Shown here: positions 11,536 through 23,238 of the stretch, in pieces
Layout: each line of letters starts with the position of its first letter
How positions within the stretch are numbered: position 1 is the first letter of the stretch
Assembly (NCBI GenBank): GCA_030998015.1
Contig: JARWMV010000003.1
Location: 248,001 to 312,000, forward strand
Origin: Ceratorhiza oryzae-sativae
Lineage: Eukaryota > Basidiomycota > Agaricomycetes > Cantharellales > Ceratobasidiaceae
Direction: 5' to 3'
DNA length: 64,000 bases
Translations under genes and position numbers: made by a program
The notes under the pieces: generated by a model
Told to the model about the DNA's origin: nothing
The model's database searches: none
What the model saw: only the letters and a program-made list of their open reading frames with translations

Positions 11536-12027
11536 GTAAGTCGCTCTACTTTCGCGACCAACCAAATTTTAAAACGTGTCATTTCTTCGACAACCATGGC
11601 CGGCAACTATCATTCATGTTTGTGCTTTAGCGCGATATAAACAGGCCCGTTCGGGATGCCTACTAAATAAAAGTATATCATTTCCATCTTTGGAGCCCGC
11701 GCATAGCCAACGCATGGCCTTCATCTGGAAAAGGTCAATCAAAAGGATTTCTAGAAGCCACTGGGTAGGGCTCGTTCACGGTGTTTCCTTTAGATGGAGA
11801 GCGTTTTTCGTTTTTGTCGCCGGTTGATCTATCTACCACATCGGCTAGTACGCATATCTCATCTTCCTTATAACGAAAACCGCTCGCTGATCATGTCGAA
11901 TAGCTGCTGGTGATACATCTTAGTGTCACTTACTCAGGAGCTGAATCATCTTGTATGCGTCGGAAGAGGTGCCAGTGAGGCGTTGAGGTAGGCCTAGGTA
12001 TCCGTACAATATAGCTATCTTGATAAG

Positions 12028-12179
12028 TGGATGACTTCCCGTAAGAGCTAAAACTAAAGCTAAGCTATTCTAAAGGCGGAATGATTACAACGTGGAGTAA
12101 TCAGACATTAATAACTTATGACGTCATCCAGACTTTAGCTTAGCTTAGCTTAGATTTGGCCCTTACGGGAAGTCATCCA
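12028..12179. mobile_element. 152-bp hAT-type MITE
   Basis: Terminal inverted repeats begin TGGATGACTTCCCGTAAG and are matched by CTTACGGGAAGTCATCCA at the other end. Pairing continues for about 45 bp, including an AGCTTAGCTT-like stretch. Flanks are TTGATAAG (12020-12027) and GTGATAAG (12180-12187), an 8-bp duplication with 7 of 8 identical, the size made by hAT transposases. There is no ORF. Confidence 0.75.
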
Positions 12180-12356
12180 GTGATAAGAGGCTTAGCCGGA
12201 TTGATGTAAATACGGCATCGATATTGGTGGGCACTGGCATACCACAAGCGCTTAACGCAGTGGAGGAGTCTGAAAAATGTCTGAATTGTCAATCTGGGCA
12301 TTCTACTTTCCCTTCAAGAAATCATCCTCGAAGGCGGAATTTAGACTACGATTAAG

Positions 12357-12869
12357 CTATGGGATTGTGTTTGGCGCAACAATGGTGCAAGCTTGGGGAT
12401 TCAATGGGGGAGAGGGGATAGGTTGGGCAGGCAGGGCAGGGGGGCAGGGACAGGTGGAGCAGGTGGGACAGGTGGGGACAGGTGGGACAGGTGGGGCAGG
12501 TGGGGCAGGTGGGGCAGGTGGGGCAGGTGGGGCAGGTGGGGCAGGTGGGGCAGGTGGGGCAGGTGGGGCAGGTGGGGCAGGTGGGGCAGGTGGGGCAGGC
12601 GGGGCGGGCGGTGGTATCGATAGATCAACTGGTTCCCGATCGTTGTTCAGCTGCCGAGAGGCTCGGCTCACTGTCGCAGTCCGCGGTCCTCGTGCCTCAA
12701 GTTGCGCTGGACGGGCGGAGGGAGGGGGGGATCTGAGCCAATGCTCTAAATGGGACAACTCAAACTTACGATCTTCGATATCAATGGTTGATGCATATGC
12801 GCACGACTTGGACATTGAAGAAGGACTTGGAACCAACTGAAGATCACTGAGAGCAAATAAAAATAACAA
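12357..12869 (-). CDS. Possible Pro-rich protein fragment reading through the minisatellite
   Basis: On the minus strand an open frame starts with a Ser-rich segment (MSKSCAYASTIDIEDRKFEL), passes through an acidic/basic region and then runs into a long Ala-Pro-Pro repeat encoded by the 9-bp minisatellite. The N-terminal part looks more like protein than the plus-strand Gly-rich alternative. Because a 9-bp repeat keeps every frame open, coding here is weakly supported. Confidence 0.25.
   Translation of the reverse strand: MLFLFALSDLQLVPSPSSMSKSCAYASTIDIEDRKFELSHLEHWLRSPPPSARPAQLEARGPRTATVSRASRQLNNDREPVDLSIPPPAPPAPPAPPAPPAPPAPPAPPAPPAPPAPPAPPAPPAPPVPPVPTCPTCSTCPCPPALPAQPIPSPPLNPQACTIVAPNTIP
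12451..12610. repeat. 9-bp minisatellite (GGTGGGGCA)n
   Basis: Twelve perfect tandem copies of GGTGGGGCA span 12490-12597. Degenerate copies (GGTGGAGCA, GGTGGGACA) lie on the left and GGCGGGGCG on the right. Because the unit is 9 bp, length changes would never disturb a reading frame. The G-rich strand could fold into quadruplex structures. Confidence 0.9.
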
Positions 12870-15100
12870 GTTGGCAATTCCCCTAGGGTGTCGAGTATCA
12901 AGGGGACAGTTGAGTGTGGGCTAGCTATTTTATTGACAAGAGAAGCGCCTCTGCACAGGATTTCGGAACATTGTTGTCTGGTTGCTACACGAATACAGGA
13001 GTTTGATGGGCGCATGCCCTCGGCTCCCGATGCTCCAAATGGGGTTCACCCGGTTATCGTAACGACCACTGATTTTATCGAATCCAATTTGGCAGCGCTG
13101 CTAACCCTGAAGATTGTCTGTCGCCAGGAGTATCCCATTATTTGTGAAAATCGATGCCAAAGATCAAGCAACAAATGCCTGTAGTGCAGTGTGTATAAGA
13201 CGAGTAAATGTGAATATTTTAACTGTGTGTGTGGGATGCTACCTACGGAGCCGGAAAGGCACCATATGTACACTTTAAGAGTCGTACTACACGAGTCATG
13301 TGACTTGTCAGACTATTCTCGTACATTCGATATATTGATGTTTGTATTATACACTATGGACACAAACTAATGCAGCCGGCGAATCTATCACATATTATCT
13401 GTTGAAGCGCAGTAGAATAAATGCGCCTCGTATTGACTTAGCGGAGTGGATTGAGTACGCAGTAATAGAGTGGTGAAAAGGCTGCTGCTGTTTGAGCGAC
13501 ATGTACATTCGTTTATGTAGAATAAAACGGATATAAAACAAGGCGGTACATCGGCGTGTATGCGGAAGAAAGAGAATACAAACGGGATAAAACATATAAC
13601 GTTGGACATAGAGCCATAGGAAGGGAAAATATCGATATAACATCGATATATGGGCGGGATCGTTCAACATTATCATCCACCATTGTGTGACATGAGTTAT
13701 CCGAGCCCCGCGTGGCTCACTTGCCCCAGCGTCTAAAGTCGTGATTATTGGTGGAAGCACGCAAACATATGCCGAGCACCTTTTGGCAAAATATTTTAGA
13801 GTTACGCCCAAAACTGAGGCTCCGAGACCCGCAAGCTCTAACTACCAGGATGATGCGCCGCACTACCGAGTGAAACAGCACCAAATAATATTTGCCGACT
13901 AAACGAGCATCTAGTGCCACATCTTACTGAATGGCCTGTTTTCAAGTTGATCAAGAGCGAAATATCAGACAAACTATGCAAAGTTGATCTTAATGAACGA
14001 CGAAGACTGAGCGCAGACCGGGTTGGCCAACGCAATGTCTTTGGTGACAGCGGATCACGTCCGAATCGGGGATATGAGTGGCAAATCACTGGGCAGTAGT
14101 ATTGGCGAGGCTATTCATGCTGATGTGGAGTTGTGCGGGATCTGGAGAGTTCAATGCCTGCTGTGCTTGCGCCACGGACGGTATTTCTTCGAGTGATGGT
14201 GCAGCAAGGAGCCTGACGCTACGCCAAATCTTTGCCACAGCGGCCTAAACAAGTCCCAAATGAGGAATACAAGTGTCTACACTCGCACCTCATAGGACTG
14301 AAACGTATAATCGACTCTAGTGTGAGCATTTTGTTAATTGTTTGGGATCGAATCTGTAAATGCAATCCAAGAGCAAGCGAAGAGCTTTATGCGCGCGTAT
14401 ATGCGATGAGGGAAAATAGCAAAATCGTTGTTCTACCCAGATACACTACCCGGTCGGTGGACTATGTATTTTAGAGGACCTTGGTCCCACCCGCACCTCC
14501 TGCTCCGGACACCCACTAGATAGAGGGTATCCCCTTCTCCCGCTTCCTATGGTCCTACGTATTCCTCGTATATTGAAGGACGAGGTGCTGTAAAAATTAC
14601 GGCATAACGATCCGAGCCAGCTTCCGACCGTCAAACAACTGTCACAAAATCGATTACACTCGTATTATTTGGTCAATAGTGTACACACCCTTTCTACCAG
14701 CTGAGGACGTGGAGACGCCTTGGTTCCCTCCACTTGATCACAGCCGGCTGGGCTGGTGTACTTTTGCAGCTGGGTATTGCTGGGAACGCCTACACCGGAT
14801 CCATTCAAACAAGGCAGGGAAAGAGTACCAAAGCTACGAATGACAGCATTTCATGTGTGACTGCTTCCGAATAATTCATTCTTCCGGAGTCCTGTGCAGT
14901 CGGTGATTCCACCAGACTCATACACACGACGATCTAAACTCAGTATGGCAGGGTTTTGAGAGTCCATCTCCAGTACGTACACCCCGAAGTGATCTGTGTA
15001 AGTGTCAGTTATAGGCATAACCACCCCAGAAATACGAGAGTTCATACCTGACCCCGCTCCGCTTCTGAATCAACTTGTCTGATTGCGAGGTTTTATTCAC
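12870..15100. other. Gene-poor region with two exon-like scraps
   Basis: Two short segments look protein-like but cannot be built into genes. Plus strand 13732-13912 contains SKVVIIGGSTQTYAEHLLAK, ends in TAA and is followed in another frame (13914-14099) by WPVFKLIKSEISDKLCKVDL. Minus strand 15045-14851 contains DHFGVYVLEMDSQNPAILSL. Both may be relics of inactivated genes. The rest shows nothing I can support. Confidence 0.3.
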
Positions 15101-15479
15101 CTCCATTCATCTGCTTTCTTGCTCCGTTCTCTTCAGTTCTCGCATGCTTGATAAACACCATGAACGCATCGACAACTTGCATATCCTCCCTCGTTTGGTG
15201 GCTCCCAAGCTCAAACCAATTCTACAGCTCTTGAAAGAAGCCCACCGGCGATAGATCCTCTTTCACATGCCGGAAAGAGCTCGCAAGTTCGCTTCTTGGG
15301 TCATCCAATTTGGGGAATGCGATAATGCAGGGAGTATTGAGGGAATGAATGCTGCTATCCAATGCGAATTCGTCGCGAATCAATATTAAACCGATAAAAT
15401 ATATGATCCAATCCGTCCGCCAGTCCAACCGTACGGTCATCCTCTGCAAGCAAATGCTTCGAGCCGGCAACTGCAAGGT

Positions 15480-15900
15480 CGCGTGCTGCGGGCGCTTAGT
15501 CCAACAGGCGGACTCTTGCATATTCGAATTTCGACTTTCTGAACCTCCACATCCTCATCGACAATGCATTCGCAAACTGCCTCATCCAACATATCGAACC
15601 AGTCTTCCCGAAGTTGCAGCTCCTTTCATTCGGGCTGTATGCGGGGCGGACTGACAACGATGTTATACCCGCACATATGCGACTCAGGGGCGAGAATTGC
15701 GATTCCAAGGGGAATGGGGTCTGTCGTTTTGAGTGGAACGGAATGGAGAGGGAGTATGGCGCCGTTTTCGTACGCGTTCAAGCCGGTAAGTCGAAGGGGG
15801 GGGCAGAGGAGCGGTAGGAATTGAGTGGCTGACATACCCCTGAAGCGGTTGGCACCTCCAAAAGCCCCAGAGTGTATGAAGAATGGCCGAAACACCGACC
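15480..15900 (-). pseudogene. Possible decayed gene, minus strand
   Basis: A minus-strand frame reads coherently through LPLHSVPLKTTDPIPLGIAI and CGYNIVVSPPRIQPE, meets TGA, then continues in the same frame as KELQLREDWFDMLDEAVCEC and VEVQKVEIRIC before breaking up. The single TGA inside otherwise protein-like sequence resembles the decay seen in the mobile elements of this window. The overlapping plus strand has a consensus donor (GTAAGT, near 15787) and is an alternative reading. Confidence 0.3.
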
Positions 15901-16965
15901 CAGTCTCTGAATCCAGCGGTGAATCTCGTATCGTCGTGTGCCAGCTTGGGGAAAGTCCTACCAAGGAGGTGGTGGCTCCTCCCGAGCCACACACTACGAC
16001 CAGGAAGCCGGCAGCAGCCCCTGTCCAACAGCGCCGCGTCCAGTCGCCAAGCCGTGGGTATATAACACCGAAACCCTCTGCTCGCAAGGCTCAGCTTGGC
16101 CCAACTGGTCCGCTGCGGCGGGAAGCGATCAAGCGGCTGATCGACGACACGAGACCGAAGCCTGGCTCCTTTTTCCGCGAGTGGACGGCAGCAAGGTACG
16201 TAGTTAGCCTTTGGCAGAATCGAAGTGGGGAATTGAATTGCCGTATATTCGAAGTGACGACGACTCGCGCGCCTTCTTGTACTGCTACGAAGCGGCATGT
16301 ATCACCCATGTCCCGTTGAAGCCACTCCGGATGCGGGAAGGGGCCGCCCACGCCGCTGCTAGCCGTTCCAGGTGAGAGGAGCGAGACTTGATATCCATAA
16401 CATGGCTGATTCAATCGTGACGTGCAGTGGGATGCCCAGGCGCAATGGGACGATCTCGGTGGCGGATGTGGCGTTGGCCAAGCGCCGCCGCTCCTCGTCG
16501 AACACCCCGGACGCATCCCTCCCGGCGAGGTTGGCCATATCTACAGCGGCACCCAAGACCCCAGGGAAGTCGGCCGCTAGACTAGAGAACGAGTCGTGCA
16601 AGTGGAACGTCGTCGGCGAGAACAACCGTCCAGCCAAGAATGTTGACGTCAGGGACCCTGCCAATCACTCGCCACTTCCCAATATGTCCCGATTGGCCAG
16701 CAAAGACAACAACCGCGGCAACGGAAGCCGCCCGTTCAACTCTGACTATGCGCTCGATCGTTTCAGCACCGACTTGTCCTTCCCTTCGCCGTCTATCTGC
16801 ACTGCATCGTCCTCGCCTGATTCCACCCCCCCACTCACCCCGACCGACCTCGGATTTACACGCCCCACCATTGTCGATACCCATGATGAATTCCGTCACC
16901 GCCTCCACAAGAGCGGTGGTGTTACGGATGTGGACGTGGGTGGCGCTAAGAGCGCCACTCATTAA
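15825..16965 (+). CDS. Probable Ser/Pro-rich protein, exon structure partly unresolved
   Basis: The best-supported part is 16223-16374 joined through a 57-nt GT-AG intron (about 16373-16428) to 16429-16965. The first exon contains WGIELPYIRSDDDSRAFLYC. The second is rich in Ser, Pro and Asn, with RRNGTISVADVALAKRRRSS and SSPDSTPPLTPTDLGF, and ends at TAA 16965. Clusters of SP/TP and a basic patch suggest a regulatory, largely disordered protein. Upstream frame 15825-16195 (PLKRLAPPKAPE, then REAIKRLIDDTRPKPGSFF) probably belongs to it, but the junction near 16196 could not be placed in phase, so an exon may be missing or broken. No family recognised. Confidence 0.35.
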
Positions 16966-19080
16966 TTTTACACTCTTATTTCGCAGACATCCATTCATTT
17001 GTTCCACTTCGGCTCGAATTGCACATTATCATCACGAAAACATCAAAACCCCCAAAAAATCAAAAACCGAAAAATCAAAAAAAAAAAATCAAAATTTCAA
17101 AACCCGAACAAAAACACTCTCGTACATCTGTTTCTCCCCTTTTGTCCCACTCGGATTCATCTCGTGCCTCCGACCTCATCTCAGCTAGTGAGTTTTGTGA
17201 TGAGATTTCGCATTCGCTGCTAATAGCATTTGACAGGTGCGTTGATGAGCGGTGCACACTCGGGCTATTAATGTAGGTTCGTTCATCCGAGGCGAAACAA
17301 AGGCTCAGTATACTATCGCCCACCCTGCAGCACGTGACCCTGGCGTGCCCTGTCAGCACGTACTTAGAGTTCATCCAGTCCATGCCTGTGTCAAACGTTT
17401 TCAACACCAAAAGCATTTGGCGTCTCGTCCGCACACCCTCGTTTGTGGCACCGAAGGCATCCGAGTCGGATTTTTTGTTTCCGTCAACATTTATATTTAA
17501 TCACACATCAAGTGTACGTGCTTGTATCACCAAAATGTGATGACGACTAACCAATTCGACGCCAATACAGTTTTATCCTTTTCCTCCGACCCCATCGACA
17601 CTCCCTACTTTCGACTTCGGGTCTGCCAAGGCAACAGCTGATGTGGTTGCAGCAAAGGTAGTTATCATATGTTTCGTATTTCATCAAACTCGATGTCGAT
17701 CTCTTGGACAGACTTGAGCTTATAGGTGATGTGGGCTAGCGCCATTCATGTACGTCTCGCGCTTGACAGATCAGTTTCGGAGTTGACGTTCGTCGCACCA
17801 GCATATACCTATAATACGCCTTGTCGACTGTTCATCCACGGTGAGGACTTTGGAATACTATGTGTTGTCTGCTGGGGTGCTCACGACTTGTCCTATGTCA
17901 GATCTTGCTCTCGGGCCACTCCCTTGGCAGTCTGAATAGCCCTTGTTCTCGAGCGTAGCAATTGATATTTATGTACAGTAGGTCAATCTCTTAATTGCTC
18001 AATTTTCACGAAACTAATTATCCCATATCTTATTTTCTCCCTATTTCGTACGTCCCGCACAATTCCGATTGCGACAGCTCCAGCTTCGCCCAGCTCGCTC
18101 ATGTACTCCGTTCCCTGAGTGCCTTTGGGTGATGAAGCAATACCGGTATTCACCAGTCAATTCAAATGCCTGATGCTAATCACTGACCATGTCGACCAGG
18201 TTTAGTTTATGGCTGATGAAGGCTTGCGCCCTAAATGTAAGTCGACAGTGCCTTTGACCCTCTTCACTGAGCTAAAACCGCGCTTCACAGCAAGAAGACC
18301 ATAATACGCTAAACCACTGGTATCGCCCATCACCCGATGGCCTCCTACGAGTACCGATCGAATGGACGACAAACGCTCACAACGTTGCCGCCGAGACATG
18401 GGCTTTATCAACTTTTATTTCTATCCTTCCGTTTAAGCACAGTACGTTTAAATCCTTCGAGACTTTACTAGACATCACTTAGCCGTTTTCAGCAAAATTT
18501 TCAACACCATTCATTCGCCCTGCACAGCTCCACAGTCGCTTATGCGTGACATATGGCGCGTTCTTCCCAGAACCAACACTTTCCCAATTCGCCATCACCT
18601 CGTCTATTTCGACTCCCTCGCCTACGCATCGAATACACACGATTTATCCGCTGGCATACCAGGCTTCTATCTCGTTCGGACTCTTTTATCATCCAACTCT
18701 GTCGTAGCGCGCTTTACTCTGACCTTGCCTTGTCCGTCCGTTTCGTTGGACTTGATGGACCGACTGCTCAGAATTTCATAAACTTGTAATGGCGCAGCGA
18801 TCCTGTTGCACGGTTTTGGATGTAGAAGATTGTTGCTAGTGCTTTGTGCGTTCGGTGTACCTTGTTCAATGGGCATTTTTGGAGCATTTTATTTTAAACA
18901 TTCTGGAGATAGATCATAATTCAGTCATCGTGATACCGCGTGTCCACGTGACCGCGTTCCGTCCAGCTATGGCGAGGCCTCGCGATCGCTCAACTCCGGT
19001 AGCTTCCTTTCGCCTAATATGTCGTCGAGCTCAGCTTGGGCCTTCTCTAGACTGGCAGATGTACGAATGTCTTCGTGCTT
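16966..19080. other. AT-rich gene-poor region
   Basis: It contains an A-rich tract (about 17040-17115) and several short open frames without protein character. No gene, RNA or mobile element could be supported. Confidence 0.5.
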
Positions 19081-19089
19081 GATATGTTG

Positions 19090-19580
19090 GATTTCGCTTA
19101 GTTATGCGGTTACTCGGAGCTTTTGGTTGGCTTGACTGTACACTACCGGTCGCTTATATGCGTCGGTAAAAAGAAATCGTGTATCTAGTTCTCGCACGTA
19201 CATACACCCGTTTTTTGGGCTACTCGCAGAATGATATCGTCTACGGCAAGCATGTCAAAATCATCACACTGAACCAACATTTTTGAAAATTCATATGAGT
19301 TGCTCGCTGTCTGTATCGGCGCCGGCTTCGGTCATTCATAAGCAAAGAAAACGGTACAGTCGTAATGTCCAGAAATTTAGGAACGTATAGAGTTCTAGCC
19401 ACCCATTTGATCATGTCTTTTTGTTCAGCAATGCCATATTTTGGTTGTTGGATTTCGGCTAGTCTTGAGCTTACTCGGTGCTTTATGGGCGACTCGGCTG
19501 CACAGGACCGATCGTTTATATGCGTCGGTGAATTTTCGTGTACCTTTGCTCTCGTCCAATTATACTCGTTTGCCCCGTTA
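19090..19580. repeat. Diverged direct repeat, two copies of about 135 bp
   Basis: Segments 19090-19225 and 19437-19575 share a series of blocks in the same order: TTGGATTTCG, TTACTCGG.GCTTT, a GACT block, CGNTCGNTTATATGCGTCGGT and then TCGTGTA. The copies differ by many substitutions and small indels. They may be decayed copies of one low-copy element or a local duplication. Confidence 0.55.
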
Positions 19581-19678
19581 TCCGCCCGACACGCAAAATT
19601 GGTGGCTCGCTCGTAGCTAACGAGGTGAGAATATCCATTAAAATTGACAACGGTGCAATGCCGCTTAACCGTTCATTT

Positions 19679-20669
19679 TTATGGTACTAGATTCTCAAAA
19701 TTGTATTCGATGAATAATTTCGACAGAAATCCACTCACCATCTGAGATTTAGTCCACTCGTACGGCTCGTTGAATTTTCTGTCTTTTTCGGCTCTCCACA
19801 AATCGGCTTGCACTTCCGCTTGGCTCCAGGGAACTACCCAGGTATGCACTTTAACCAGGGAATGGTATTTGCTTACAATACGCAAGAGCCCCTTAGATTA
19901 TACCTTCTCAGCTCTTCCTTCGACCTACTGCCAGGCAGTCCGGCTCACTCAAACGGCGAACCGAGGCCTCAACGAGCTCGATCAGCGCATCCAAGGGGTA
20001 GCAAGCCTCATACCCATAAACTGACGAAGGTATCATGCCAGCGGTCGTCTTGTCCGCCAAAGGAAACACATTTAGCACTGGATGTTGAAACAGCTGATTG
20101 AAATGTCTACCATTGAAGCTCTCGTGTAACATTCCCCGGAAAACAAATTAAACGTTGCACTGAGAGCCTCACCTGCTTTATCATCCTCGTCCAAAGTTCC
20201 TCGCCCGCATCAAGGTGTAATGTGGCCTGGGTCATGTTCCGCTGAACTCTCCAGCGCCCCCCATAACGAATGAATCTTGTATTTTTGCTCATCCAGCACT
20301 GGTCAGCCCGTTCCAACCGAAATTCTCATTCTCTACGATGTTCTGGATTCACGTACAGATTTTCGTCACTGATCATTGTCAACTCTGCCCGATCGGAATA
20401 TATTGAACCTCGTTTGACCAAGAGATGTTTCGCAGCTTTGGTCGAATTGAGAGCGACGATGACTTAACCCAAGACTGTGAAAGAGATGATGTCGCCTTGA
20501 GCGTAGTTGTCAGCATGCCCAATCTAATTATAGAAGGAGTAGCCAACTTTTCAATTGAAAGCCGATATCTGGATAAACAATGAATCCATCCGACGATGGG
20601 ATTTGAAGTAGATGACCAAGAACCGGATACCCCTTTAGAGAAGGAGGCAGGGGCAGCTTCGTTTTGCAT
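19679..20669 (-). pseudogene. Degenerate coding remnants, minus strand
   Basis: Several minus-strand segments look like pieces of one protein but are separated by stops and frame changes: 20132-19908 (HFNQLFQHPVLNVFPLADKT, then GYEACYPLDALIELVEASV) and 19885-19679 (HTWVVPWSQAEVQADLWRAE, then EWTKSQMVSGFLSKLFIEY). No motif identifies the family. Confidence that this was once a gene is moderate; the boundaries are not defined. Confidence 0.3.
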
Positions 20670-20945
20670 CTCCTAGAGGCCAGAAGGCTGGCACAAAAAG
20701 TGTACAATAACGAAAAGGCAATAAGGCTCTATCATTTGCTATAGTGAGGTTGTTACGAGTCTGACTGGAGATTCAGCTGAGAGGATATGGGATTAGTACT
20801 GAGTTTAAAGCGTGCCAACTGAGGTTCTGTGCTGCGTTGTTCTACTTGTTGAATTTACAATCATATCCGTTCATGTATGCGGTGTGTTTGTACCAGTTTA
20901 CTCATCTCTGATATTATGCACGTCTCTGTGAAAAAATTCTCTCCT

Positions 20946-20971
20946 TAGTTCTCTACCTTAGTAGTTGAGCT
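20946..20971 (+). repeat. Putative 5' target-site duplicate of the LINE
   Basis: This 26-bp segment (TAGTTCTCTACCTTAGTAGT and on to GAGCT) recurs at 27660-27685 with one mismatch. The LINE lies between. Direct repeats of 10-30 bp are expected where a LINE has inserted by target-primed reverse transcription. Confidence 0.55.
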
Positions 20972-21116
20972 GGGACGACCACGACCGGCACAGCTAGGAC
21001 CCCATAGTGCCACACCTAGCAAACCTGCTTTGCCTCGCGTTTTCCCTTCTTTCTTTCCTCTCTGTTCCTGCTTTCTTCTGCTTTTCTGGACCTGACGACC
21101 TCTCGTTGACTCGAAT

Positions 21117-23238
21117 ATGACATCTAAGCCAACCAAACCACCTTTAGACACACGTAGGCCGTCCAGTAGTTTGCTGGGGCCAAAAAGTGCAGCACCAAAA
21201 ACCCCAATAGAGCCCCCAGCCACCGTGCCTGCCCCTGAGATCCACCCCGCACCCCAAGCTCCGAACAGCCTCGAGGAGGCCACCACGTTGTTAGCGACAC
21301 ACAATTTGATGGGGATCAAGGACGCTATTACAGAACATTTACTCACAAACGTCCTGAGAGGGATTGCAAAACAACCCAGCATGCCAACACTAGTCCAGAA
21401 CCTCATATATGCGGCAGTACAACTCCTCCCGAAAGTTATCGAAAACACAAGCATGCATGCTAGCCAGGTCTACTCGCTCCGAAAAGACCTTGTAGGATTT
21501 GAAGAAAAGTTGAGCAAGATACTTGGGTTGGTAGAGAACCCAATCGGAGTGGCAGATGATGTAGGGGACAAAGTGGATATAGTGCTGAGTAATGTCCAAG
21601 TCTTAAATAAGAAGATAGAATTGACAGAGACAGTCCAAGACAATGCTAATGTCATTTGTAGAACAGCAGGGCATGAAGTCAAGAGGCAGCCCCAAAGCAG
21701 TCGGAAAAGACCGACAACTGCAGAGAGACAACAAACAAAGAGAGGATCAAGGGCCAACAGCCAAACCACAGCATAAAGCCAGTAACTGTACCAGGAACAA
21801 GTGTAAGACCAAACAGAACCCACTGAAGGACACCCTACCACCAGACACAATACAGAGATGCCGATTCCAAGCAGCCACCATCCTGTTACAACCAACTGAT
21901 ACTCTGGGGGGTGGTTTTGACAAGCTAGACGCCTGCATGCTGGTCACAAAGGTGCACAATGCACTGGACAAGGCCTGGGATTTGATTAAAGACACCAAGT
22001 TTGCTAAAGCCAGAAACCTCACCATTGTGCCAAAGATTGTCTTCAAGTCGGCAAAACGTACCCTGTCAAATGGCCTCCTCTTTGAGTTAGGAGATCACAC
22101 ACAGGCAGCTATTCTTAGCCTTGCACCTTTTGCTCTAGCCTTTGAACAAGCTTTTGGCAGAGTTGTGTGCTGGGGGCAACAAGCAGAAGTTTTCATGGAT
22201 GGTGCCCCGATATCTTCCAACCCAACAATTGAGGACAATATCAGAGAATTTGAGGAGCAAAACAGCCTAGAACCAGGCAGCATCCTCAGGTGAGACTGGC
22301 TGAAACTGACTGAACTCCATTCAGCAGAACAGACAAGAGCAGTCTTACAAGTTTCTTTCCACTCTCAAGACCTTGCTGACGATTTGATCAAGAGTAGAGG
22401 CACATTACTGGGCGAGTGAGTCACATTCAGGAGACCCATAGAAGAGCTGCTCAGGTGCATGAAGTGCCAAAAGTACAGACACAAAGCTGGAGTGTGTTGT
22501 GCACAACACAATACTTGCAGCAAATGCACAGGCAACCATAGGCAGTTGGTGTGTACTAACCCAGGGAAAAAAGCCTGTGCTAACTGCAAATTGGAAGAGC
22601 ATTCCACTTGGTATAGGAAATGTAATGCATACAAACAAGCTAAAGCAAAGCTCAATGAGTGATGCCCAGAGAACACCAGGATGTTCTTCAACCCTACTTG
22701 CGTTCTGGCTATAGAGGCCGCAGTAGGACCACTAACCGAAATAGCAAACTTTCACAACACTCCAATGTTCTTGCTAAAAGACTATTTGCTGCACATTGAG
22801 CAAGTCAGCAAGCAAGTTGCACAGACAGCCCTGGCTGCACCAAAACGTACAGCATGGAGACAGCCTCCGCCCCATCAATCATCACCAGCACCAACCAACC
22901 CAGAAGATACAACAGCACTCGAAGAACTGGCTTGGTTGGACTCCAATATAGGACAAGAGGAGATCCCAGCTGGCGAAATACCAACTTCACTGTTGGCCAG
23001 ACTCAAGATCAGCGCCAGCTCACACTCTCCACTAAGTACCATACTCCACTTTGGAGCTGGCCTACAACTTGCTCTGCAGTTCCCACTTCATACAGTAGCT
23101 GCAATGCCTGCTGCACCTACTCAACCTTGCTCCCAGTCTCTAGCCTCCATGTGTTCTACTGACTCAGTGCAGTCCAATGTGACAATCACACTATCCTTGC
23201 CCACCTTGGATATTAAGGCGGTTGCTAACCGTTTATGA
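21117..23238 (+). pseudogene. LINE ORF1 (gag-like nucleic-acid-binding protein), inactivated
   Basis: It opens at ATG 21117 with a Pro/Ser-rich N-terminus and a helical middle. Between about 21643 and 21776 the frame shifts by one base, then continues to 23238. In-frame TGA codons stand at 22291-22293, 22417-22419 and 22660-22662. Three zinc-knuckle-like Cys/His clusters lie at about 22455-22625: CMKCQKYRHKAGVC, CSKCTGNHRQLVC and CANCKLEEHSTWYRKC. ORF1 proteins of this class coat the LINE RNA. A Pro/Gln-rich region follows. The authentic end (TGA 23236-23238) overlaps the ORF2 start as ATGA. Confidence 0.8.

Noticed and set aside
12277..12840. 187-codon plus-strand Gly-rich protein
   Set aside because: Most of it is the minisatellite, which keeps all frames open; the unique flanks are not protein-like.
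15684..16298. 204-codon minus-strand ORF
   Set aside because: Arg/Ser-rich composition and poor protein character; overlaps the better plus-strand coding frame.
16582..17007. 141-codon minus-strand ORF
   Set aside because: Opposite strand of the Ser/Pro-rich plus-strand exon; composition typical of a shadow frame.
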